Shown piece by piece: positions 1 through 6,733 of a stretch of DNA of 14,709 nt. How positions within the stretch are numbered: position 1 is the stretch's first letter; each line of letters begins with the position of its first letter. Where the stretch lies: the NCBI GenBank assembly GCA_021413535.1, contig JAIOQF010000123.1, positions 1 through 14,709 on the forward strand, read 5' to 3'. A program made the position numbers and the translations under genes. Origin of the DNA: Verrucomicrobiota bacterium (GTDB lineage: Bacteria; Verrucomicrobiota; Verrucomicrobiia; Verrucomicrobiales; Verrucomicrobiaceae). The notes beneath the pieces were generated by a model, which was not told where the DNA came from, made no database searches, and saw only the letters and a program-made list of their open reading frames with translations.

Positions 1-1499
1 TCGCATCCGCCATCGTCCTCGCCGCGCATGTGCGTGCGGTGACGAAAAAACCGCGCGTGGGCATCATCCTTCCCCCAGGCATACTGGGCGTGATCGCCAA
101 TGTCGCCGTCATGCTGGCGGGCAAGGTGCCGGTGAATCTGAATTACACCGCTGGCCGCTCTGCCGTAGATAGCGCGATCAAGCAGGGCGAGCTGGATCAC
201 TATCTTACCGCTGATTTGTTTGTTCGGAAGATGCAAACTTTTCCGTGGCCGCCCAACCGGCAGCTCACATTCATCGAGCGACTCCTGCCCAATAAAAAAA
301 GCGCCATCGCGCGCTGGCTCATTATTTCGAAACTGCTCCCGGCCTCGGTGCTGGCCACGATGCTGGGCGTTCCGAAAAAAGGTGGCAACACTGAAGCGCT
401 GCTGCTCTTCACCAGCGGCAGCAGCGGCGATCCCAAAGGCGTGGTGCTGACCCATCGCAATCTGATGGCCAACATCTGTCAGTTCGGTTCCCGATTGAAT
501 CTCGGAACGAGCGACCGCATTCTCGGCAGCCTGCCTTTGTTTCACAGCTTCGGCAGCACCGTCACCATCTGGTATCCCATCATCCAGGGCGTCAGCCTCA
601 TCACTTACACGAATCCGATTGAGACGAAAAAACTCGCCGAACTGATTCACAAGCATCACGCCACCGTGTTGATCGCCACGCCCACGTTCTTGCGCGGCTA
701 TATGAAGGGCGTGAACCCAGAGTGGCTCGCATCACTCAAGCTGGTAGTCACCGGCGCAGAAAAACTTCCCCGCACCATCGCGGACGCATTCGAGTCGCGC
801 TTTAGCATGAAGGTTATGGAAGGCTACGGCCTCACCGAGACTTCCCCGGTGTCCAATGTCAATTTGCACGACCCGGACGCAGCCGCAGCACCCGCTGGCA
901 CCGAAGTCATGCCCAGCCATCGTGCAGGCAGTGTCGGCCAGCTTCTTCCCGGTCTCTCGGTTCGCATCACGGATCCGGAGAGCGATGCCCCGCGCTCGCT
1001 GCATCAGAGCGGCATGATCTGGTTCAAAGGTGCGAACGTCTTCGAGGGGTATCTGAAAAATCCACGCAAGAATGAAGAAGTGATCAAGGACGGCTGGTTC
1101 TGCACGGGAGATATCGGACGCATGGATGCCGATGGCTTCTTGTTTATCGAAGGCCGTCTCAGCCGCTTCTCCAAGATCGGCGGCGAGATGGTGCCGCATG
1201 AGACGGTGGAGGAAAGCCTCATCAAAGCCCTGAATCTCGAAGGCGAAAGCACCCGCCGCATTGCTGTGATCGGCGTGCCCGACATCGAGAAAGGCGAAGC
1301 CCTGGTCTTGCTCACTTCCATTCCTGGCGGCAGCGTGCAGCAGGAGATTCTCGATTTGCGATACAAGCTGCTCGATCTTGGAATGCCTCCGCTTTGGATT
1401 CCCAAGAAGCTGGTGCGCGTGGTAGAAATACCGATTCTGTCGAGCGGCAAGCTCGATATCAAAGCCTGCGAAAAACTCGCGAAGACTGCGGGCTGGTGA
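1..1499 (+). CDS. aas: Aas-type acyl-ACP synthetase / 2-acyl-GPE acyltransferase, AMP-binding domain (5' end outside window)
   Basis: This is an adenylate-forming enzyme that activates a fatty acid with ATP for transfer to ACP or a lysophospholipid. The frame is open from the left edge (first full codon at 3), so the GTG at 30 is not a credible start. Adenylation motifs appear in order: P-loop TSGSSGDPKG (nt 411-440), SLPLFHSFG, GAEKLP, GYGLTET (nt 822-842), TGDIGRMDADGF and a C-terminal SSGKLD with the likely catalytic lysine. The stretch LAGKVPVNLNYTAG and the FHSFG and GAEKL blocks match the C-terminal half of E. coli Aas as I remember it, which favours Aas over ordinary acyl-CoA ligases. 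In Aas a PlsC-type acyltransferase domain comes first, so one (and perhaps an MFS transporter domain) may lie just upstream; this is not visible. The gene converges on the ThuA-like gene with a 22-bp gap. Family is fairly certain; substrate is inferred. Confidence 0.88.
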   Translation, partial: ASAIVLAAHVRAVTKKPRVGIILPPGILGVIANVAVMLAGKVPVNLNYTAGRSAVDSAIKQGELDHYLTADLFVRKMQTFPWPPNRQLTFIERLLPNKKSAIARWLIISKLLPASVLATMLGVPKKGGNTEALLLFTSGSSGDPKGVVLTHRNLMANICQFGSRLNLGTSDRILGSLPLFHSFGSTVTIWYPIIQGVSLITYTNPIETKKLAELIHKHHATVLIATPTFLRGYMKGVNPEWLASLKLVVTGAEKLPRTIADAFESRFSMKVMEGYGLTETSPVSNVNLHDPDAAAAPAGTEVMPSHRAGSVGQLLPGLSVRITDPESDAPRSLHQSGMIWFKGANVFEGYLKNPRKNEEVIKDGWFCTGDIGRMDADGFLFIEGRLSRFSKIGGEMVPHETVEESLIKALNLEGESTRRIAVIGVPDIEKGEALVLLTSIPGGSVQQEILDLRYKLLDLGMPPLWIPKKLVRVVEIPILSSGKLDIKACEKLAKTAGW

Positions 1500-1521
1500 T
1501 TCCGTTTTGCTCTGCCGTTTG

Positions 1522-2553
1522 CTACTTGTAAGCCGAGACCGGTTTCGGCACGACGCCGAGCTCTTGGTAATTGAACCCACTTTCGAGCGGAGCGTAAGCG
1601 CCGACGATGTCCACGCTGCGGGTGGGGCTGATGGCGGCTTCCATGCCGATGCCCCAATAGATGGCGTTGATGATCATTCGACGCAGACCGGCGCTTTCCA
1701 GATCATGGCCGCTGCCCATCGTGGAATGAAAGACGCGTGCGCTTTTGCCTTCGCTGGTCTGCCAGGTTTTGAACCAGGCAACAGGCAGCGGCTCCAGCTT
1801 GGTGTTGGGTTCATCGTCATGCTTGCGGCCCATGAGCGGCTGACCCCAGACGAGCGCGGTGCAATCAGCGGGCAGGCTGGTGCCTTCTTTGTAAGTGCGA
1901 TAAACATCTGAATTTCCCCAGATGTCGCTCACGCCGCTGAGGATGGGATGATCTTTCTGCTCGGGAACAATATTGCCGCGCGTGGAATCAGCGTGCCAGT
2001 TGCCGTGATGATTCAGAAATGTTCCCCCGAGAACATCGACGCCCCAGTTCACTTGTTTGCTGTTGATCTTGTAAGGCAGGGGGCCGCGAAAGCCGTGGTT
2101 CGCCGTGCGCAGGGCGATGAAGGGTTTGCCGGAGTCGATATACTTCACGATGAGTTCGTTCTCGGTTGCCGGCAGCGTGAGCAGCCGGGTAAAGAAGATG
2201 ACGAGGTCAGCCGAAGCGAGATGTTCCAGGCCGGGGATATGATGCGGCTTGAACTCGCTTTCTTTTCCTTTCTCGGGATAAACTGGCATCGTCGGGTCCA
2301 CTTCGCCCTTGTCATTCACACCGAAAAGAACGGTGCAGTCGAAGCCATGATGGGTGCTCAGGATTTTCGCCAGCATCGGCATGGATTGCTCGCTGCGGTA
2401 TTCCTGTTCGGCACTGATGAGCACGATGTGCTTGCCCTTCCCCGGACCATCTCCACCGGAATAAGTGAGCCACTGCGCATTATCGGGAACGGGATGCGCC
2501 AGAGCTGGCAAAGCGATGAAGGAGCAAAGGATGAGTGGCAGAATTTTTTGCAT
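1522..2553 (-). CDS. Secreted ThuA-like domain protein
   Basis: This 343-residue protein has a signal peptide (about residues 1-19, ending ALPALA before HP) and one ThuA-like domain of the class I glutamine-amidotransferase-like fold. Visible family features are GKGKHIVLISAEQEYR at the first strand, ADLVIFFTRLLTLP (115-128), ALRTANHGF (147-155), a histidine-rich NHHGNWHADS (181-190), DHPILSGV (201-208) and the C-terminal ARVFHSTMGSGHDLES (272-287) followed by LRRMIINAIYWGIGME. ThuA was named from trehalose utilisation, and homologues have been linked to handling of 3-keto sugars. The exact reaction here is not shown. It is the last gene of the operon, six bp after the propeller gene. Its position beside a dehydrogenase-like propeller and a cytochrome suits a role in processing an oxidised sugar; that is inference. 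Confidence 0.85.
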   Translation of the reverse strand: MQKILPLILCSFIALPALAHPVPDNAQWLTYSGGDGPGKGKHIVLISAEQEYRSEQSMPMLAKILSTHHGFDCTVLFGVNDKGEVDPTMPVYPEKGKESEFKPHHIPGLEHLASADLVIFFTRLLTLPATENELIVKYIDSGKPFIALRTANHGFRGPLPYKINSKQVNWGVDVLGGTFLNHHGNWHADSTRGNIVPEQKDHPILSGVSDIWGNSDVYRTYKEGTSLPADCTALVWGQPLMGRKHDDEPNTKLEPLPVAWFKTWQTSEGKSARVFHSTMGSGHDLESAGLRRMIINAIYWGIGMEAAISPTRSVDIVGAYAPLESGFNYQELGVVPKPVSAYK

Positions 2554-2559
2554 AGCTGG

Positions 2560-4047
2560 CTAGTTTAAGGGGATTTCGTTCACGGTGTAATAAGCCTTGG
2601 AGTGGAGCAGCGGCTCGCCGCTCTTGGATTTAATTTTGACGACATCAAATTCGTGGATGTGGCCTTCTTCGAATTTTTCCAGATACACCATTACTGAGAG
2701 GCCGTCCGCTGCGGGCGCAGCTTTGGTTACGTGTGAAGTGGTTTGATCAACCTCCGGACTGCCGTAACCGGCGTGGTAGATGTGGGTGTAGGTGGTAATA
2801 TTGTAGGCGTTTGCCTGGGCGGCGACTTGTGGATCGATGGGCTTGGTAAAAGTGATGAGAAATCCGTCCTTTTTGATGTTGATTTCTTTGATCTCGAAGG
2901 GCGTCACGCCGTTCCAGTCGATGCGTTGGATGGCAAAGGGTTCAGGTCCGCGCACCGGCCACTGTGCGTTCGTGGTGAAACCTCCGGCAATGAGCTGTCC
3001 CTTGGGCGAGAACTCCACGTTCATGATGCCCGTGGCCAGACCCTCGCGGAAAGGATAGCACGCACCTTGCCACACGCCATTGATCTCCTCGGTGGTGGCT
3101 CGCATGATGAGGCTCAGCGTGTAGTCGCCCAGAAAAATCTGATTCTCGAAGGGGCCGAACTTTCCGCCTGTTTGATTGAGTCGAAAGCCGGAGATGGAGC
3201 GGCCCATTTTAATATACGGAAAACACACCGCGGGCGGCACCAGTTCCTTCACGCGCTTCCGTTCGATGTGCAGGCGTGAGTCGCTTTTGGGCATCACCGG
3301 TTCCTTCATGCCGGGCACGAAGCGATACCAGTTGTAGCTTGCCGGATGACCGAGAAAGCCGCCGGGCTTGAGATGCTTGAGCGAGCAGCAGCCGTTCCAT
3401 GGTCCCTGGCTCTCAATGGCAAACATGGCCCCTTGCGCATTCGCTCCCACTCCCGCCGGACTGCGCAATCCACTGCACACCGGAATCATTTTGCCATCGG
3501 GTGTGACCTTGACCGCCCAGCCGCGAAACAAATTGTGCGATTCATACGAACTGCTCAAGCCCAGCGCCACCCAGATGTCACCCTTGGGATCAGGCTTCGA
3601 TGCAAAAGCGAACTCGTGATACTCGGCGAAGCCCCAGTTGTTGGTCAGCGTGTCGTAGCGATCCGCCACACCATCGCCATCGGCATCCGAGATGCGCGTG
3701 ACTTCACCCCACGACGTGGCCGTCATGGCGCCATCTTTCCAAGCCAGAGAGAATATTTCGTCCTGACCGCTGGCGAACAAATGAAACTCCGGCTGCGGTG
3801 GGGTATCGAACGCGCCCTTGATAAAATAAATATCACCGCGTCTCGTGCCCACCGCCAGGCGGCCATCCGGCAGGATCTCCAACCCGCCTGGCCGCATCGG
3901 CACCGACGGCGGAATCGGCACATTCACGATCGGATAATACTTCGCCTCCGCCGCTGCCGTGCCCCACATCTCGCCGAGTTCCTCGGCGTGGAGGAACGGA
4001 GAGAGTGCGACGGCCACGAGGGCCGCGATGATTCGATGGCCTACCAT
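2560..4047 (-). CDS. Secreted beta-propeller, sorbosone/glucose-dehydrogenase-like, with C-terminal Ig-like domain
   Basis: This 495-residue protein has a signal peptide (residues 1-21, LSPFLHA before EE). Residues about 48-375 form a propeller of the soluble sugar dehydrogenase / PVC 'membrane-bound dehydrogenase' kind: GGLEILPDGRLAVGTRRGDI (54-73), a Ca-loop-like DADGDGVADRYD (121-132), GLRSPAGVG (193-201), IFLGDY (304-309) and NVEFSPKGQLIAGG (343-356). Residues about 382-490 look like a beta-sandwich domain that in related proteins follows the propeller. There is no CxxCH motif, so haem must come from a partner; the pentaheme cytochrome is encoded directly upstream and its stop overlaps this start by 7 bp (ATGGTAG). 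Oxidation of a sugar or polyol with electrons passed to that cytochrome is likely but inferred, and PQQ binding cannot be judged by eye. Adjacent cysteines at 220-221 are notable. Confidence 0.78.
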   Translation of the reverse strand: MVGHRIIAALVAVALSPFLHAEELGEMWGTAAAEAKYYPIVNVPIPPSVPMRPGGLEILPDGRLAVGTRRGDIYFIKGAFDTPPQPEFHLFASGQDEIFSLAWKDGAMTATSWGEVTRISDADGDGVADRYDTLTNNWGFAEYHEFAFASKPDPKGDIWVALGLSSSYESHNLFRGWAVKVTPDGKMIPVCSGLRSPAGVGANAQGAMFAIESQGPWNGCCSLKHLKPGGFLGHPASYNWYRFVPGMKEPVMPKSDSRLHIERKRVKELVPPAVCFPYIKMGRSISGFRLNQTGGKFGPFENQIFLGDYTLSLIMRATTEEINGVWQGACYPFREGLATGIMNVEFSPKGQLIAGGFTTNAQWPVRGPEPFAIQRIDWNGVTPFEIKEINIKKDGFLITFTKPIDPQVAAQANAYNITTYTHIYHAGYGSPEVDQTTSHVTKAAPAADGLSVMVYLEKFEEGHIHEFDVVKIKSKSGEPLLHSKAYYTVNEIPLN

Positions 4048-6722
4048 TGGTATTCAAGGGTGAGAGTGGAATGACCTTTCGGCAGTGTCAGGGGAATCAA
4101 GATCTCGCCCTCACGCTTGATGCCCTTGTGATCGCTGGTGAGGCGTAGTTGCAGTTGATCGATCAGGAAGCTGCGATCCGATGACGCGCTGATTTTCTTT
4201 CCGCAGGCTGCGCGGAAATAGAACGGTTGTTGTGCCTCCGGTGCATCAAACTGAAACGTCCGTTTGAAATACGCCTTGCCGGCCTTGTCGCGCACATCCT
4301 CGAAGAATTCCTCAACCGCGATGTCGCCGTATTGATAGTGGAAGGCCGGTCTGCGCAGGGCATCGAGATGATAACCGCGAAACTGGTAACCTTGATCCTG
4401 CGGAAAGGTGTAGTTGGTTTTGCCTTTGGCCGGCCATTCGTCCTCCAGCGATTTCAAGCGGTGAAAGGGAATGCCCGCGGGAAAGGCAATTCGGTCATTA
4501 CCCTTGGGCTTGAAGTTGCCGAAGTCGACATTGACGAAGTCATCCTTCCACAGCAGGCGCAGAGCCATCTCCTCAGAATCGAATGCCAGATTGATGCGCG
4601 CAGGATAACCGACGCCGATCCCGCGATAACCCGCTGTGCCGCGACCACGACAAATCTCCGCTACGTCGGCGACTCTCAACTCATTCGATGTGCGCGCCAA
4701 ACCCAGCGGCTTCTTGGCCTGCGTGCCGCCTGCGAGATAAGCCCACAAGGCTTCGATTTGCTGTCCGGTGTCACCACCGAGAATGTTGGGCCGAATGGAT
4801 TGCCCGCCCGGCCAGTAGCTTGGCATGATCACCGTCGGGTGAAAGCGCTGGGGTTGCCGGAGGTAGAGGTGAAACCAGCTCTTTTGCAACCGCTCAGTCG
4901 TATGCACGATGTCGAGCGCACCGGCAGCTGATTTCTCTCCATTGAAATCATGGCAGGCAATGCAACTGAAACCCGTGACGCCGACCATTTCGTAACCGGC
5001 ATTCTTCGATTCCTGGATGTTGGCGATCGTTGGGAACGAGACATCTTCGAGGTGATCGACCTTGCCAAACAAGTTCACCAAGTGCCCGACATTGGCCTCG
5101 CCGAACTGCGGCATCGCGGCATCGAGGTAGTTGCGTTGTCGCTGGCCATGGAGGAGCACGTCGGCGATCCATCCCGGCGTGAGTTTGGCTCCTACATCCG
5201 TCAAGGGCGGCGGCAAGCGTCCTTGATCGCCCAGAGATGGAGCGGTGCCGGTGAAGATCGCCTTGCGGTCAGCGGCGATTCCACCGAGCCCGCTGCGCTC
5301 GTGACAGGCGATGCAATTAAAAGTAGCGAGCGTTTTGTGCAGTTGTTCCTTGTCCGTGAGCTGTCGAGTTTCCATTTGCGGCAGCGCCTTCGTGATCAAG
5401 ACGCGCTGCTCGGCACTCAGATCAAAATGCGGCCACGATCCCTTCGATGCACTGAGACAGCCGCGAGTGGGATTGAGCTTCGCAAACGCGATGCTCGACG
5501 CGGATTGCACGCCGACATCGTCATGGCATTTCGCGCAACCGAGTTTGCCAAAGTGCTCTCGTCCACGCGCAGCGAAGTCAGCATTCACTTTGAGTGGCGC
5601 AAAAGCCGGGATGGGCTTGTCAGAAACCGAGAGCATCGATGATGGGATCGACTGCCGTTTAAATTGCGGTCCTTCCATTTCAAAGGAGAGCGATGGCGCC
5701 TGCCCCGTGTGAAAATAGATCAACTGAATCTTCCTCCAGCCAGCGGCCAGTTCCGCTTCGCCTTGCAGCTTCATGACACCACGCCGGTCTTTTGGTTCCA
5801 GCTGGATGATTTCCTTGCCGTCCAACTGCAGCGAGCCGCCGTTCATCTGAAGATAAAAAGTGTAGCGTCCCGCGGTCACGATGTTCAGCCAGCCTTCGTA
5901 TCGGATCGCCGCGTGATGATGCACCTTGCCGAAGTTCTCCAGCGAAAAGTCCTTCACATAATCCGCGCGCTCCGGCTCCACTTCATCGCTGGACAATCCT
6001 TGCCAGACCTGGCCGCGATACATGGTGTAGCTGAGATTGCCGGGCACTTGCGTGTCTCGCAGCAGAAAATGCGCGATGCAATCCAGGTCCCGCCCCAGCA
6101 ATCTCATGTCCGGCATCCGGCCCGAGGGCCGGCTCGCATGAGGCTCGCGCAGAAAATCCACCAAACTTCTAAAACTGTATTTCTTCTCCAGGGCGCCAAG
6201 CGGCACTGAAGTTGACTTCATGGTCTCCGCGCCCTGCGCATCGCGCGGCGAATGACAAGCTGCACAACCGCGTGAATGAAACAGTTTCTCTCCTTGTTTC
6301 GCCGCCACGGCATCCGGAGCTTGCAGAGAAAAATCTTTCTGCTTCAGCGACAACAAAAAATGAGTGATCTCCGTCGCGAACCGGTCTCGATCCGCTGGTG
6401 GCATCACATCGGGCATCGTTGTTCCCGGCTTCGTGCCATGAGGATCGCGGATAAATGCGGTAATATAGTCATGGTTTAACCGCGACCCGACTCCAGCCAG
6501 TCGCGGCGCCTTCTTCGACTGCGCAGCAAACGATGCCGTGCTCGCATGACACGCCACGCAGTTCATCTCTTCCACTAAAGCCTGCCCCTTGAGTTGCTCA
6601 TCCAGCTGGCTCGATGTGATGCCGGGAAGAAACACCTCGGCACTGGCGCTCGCGCCAGCCCACAGCACTGCTGCGAGAGCCCAATGCAGCTGGGAATAAC
6701 GTAAGTTTGCTGACATCGGCAT
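4041..6722 (-). CDS. Large secreted pentaheme c-type cytochrome with PA14 domain
   Basis: An 893-residue electron-transfer protein. I start it at ATG 6722, 11 bp after the peptidase stop; the reading frame can extend to a TTG at 6752, but that adds ten residues before the signal peptide (LHWALAAVLWAGASASA before EV). Five CxxCH haem sites are visible: CVACH 55-59, CAACH 153-157, CAKCH 396-400, CIACH 470-474 and CIACH 587-591. Likely axial methionines occur in TTMPDVMPP (about 103), GRMPDM (203), AAMPQF (537) and VIMPSYWPGG (633). Between haems two and three, residues about 231-365 resemble a PA14 carbohydrate-binding domain (AGRYTFYLQMNGGSLQLDG). The last 210 residues have no haem site and look like a PVC-specific domain of unknown role (GYQFRGYHLDALRRP). 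It probably accepts electrons from the downstream propeller protein; partner choice is inferred from the 7-bp overlap. Confidence 0.85.
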   Translation of the reverse strand: MPMSANLRYSQLHWALAAVLWAGASASAEVFLPGITSSQLDEQLKGQALVEEMNCVACHASTASFAAQSKKAPRLAGVGSRLNHDYITAFIRDPHGTKPGTTMPDVMPPADRDRFATEITHFLLSLKQKDFSLQAPDAVAAKQGEKLFHSRGCAACHSPRDAQGAETMKSTSVPLGALEKKYSFRSLVDFLREPHASRPSGRMPDMRLLGRDLDCIAHFLLRDTQVPGNLSYTMYRGQVWQGLSSDEVEPERADYVKDFSLENFGKVHHHAAIRYEGWLNIVTAGRYTFYLQMNGGSLQLDGKEIIQLEPKDRRGVMKLQGEAELAAGWRKIQLIYFHTGQAPSLSFEMEGPQFKRQSIPSSMLSVSDKPIPAFAPLKVNADFAARGREHFGKLGCAKCHDDVGVQSASSIAFAKLNPTRGCLSASKGSWPHFDLSAEQRVLITKALPQMETRQLTDKEQLHKTLATFNCIACHERSGLGGIAADRKAIFTGTAPSLGDQGRLPPPLTDVGAKLTPGWIADVLLHGQRQRNYLDAAMPQFGEANVGHLVNLFGKVDHLEDVSFPTIANIQESKNAGYEMVGVTGFSCIACHDFNGEKSAAGALDIVHTTERLQKSWFHLYLRQPQRFHPTVIMPSYWPGGQSIRPNILGGDTGQQIEALWAYLAGGTQAKKPLGLARTSNELRVADVAEICRGRGTAGYRGIGVGYPARINLAFDSEEMALRLLWKDDFVNVDFGNFKPKGNDRIAFPAGIPFHRLKSLEDEWPAKGKTNYTFPQDQGYQFRGYHLDALRRPAFHYQYGDIAVEEFFEDVRDKAGKAYFKRTFQFDAPEAQQPFYFRAACGKKISASSDRSFLIDQLQLRLTSDHKGIKREGEILIPLTLPKGHSTLTLEYQW

Positions 6723-6733
6723 GGTAAAGCTAA

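Noticed and set aside
30..32. GTG at 30 as the true start of the acyl-ACP synthetase
   Set aside because: The frame is open to the window edge and the residues before it fit the region before the adenylation core, so the gene continues upstream.
732..1580. A 282-codon minus-strand frame opposite the acyl-ACP synthetase
   Set aside because: It lies antisense to well-conserved adenylation motifs, has no recognisable domain and overlaps the end of the ThuA-like gene; it is an accident of high-GC codon use.
1948..2568. A 206-codon plus-strand frame opposite the ThuA-like gene
   Set aside because: It is antisense to a clear family member and its product has no domain or export signal.
3346..4074. 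A 242-codon plus-strand frame opposite the propeller gene
   Set aside because: Its arginine- and histidine-rich, low-hydrophobicity product is typical of a shadow frame.
4950..5642. A 230-codon plus-strand frame opposite the cytochrome
   Set aside because: It covers haem motifs on the true coding strand and shows no family features.
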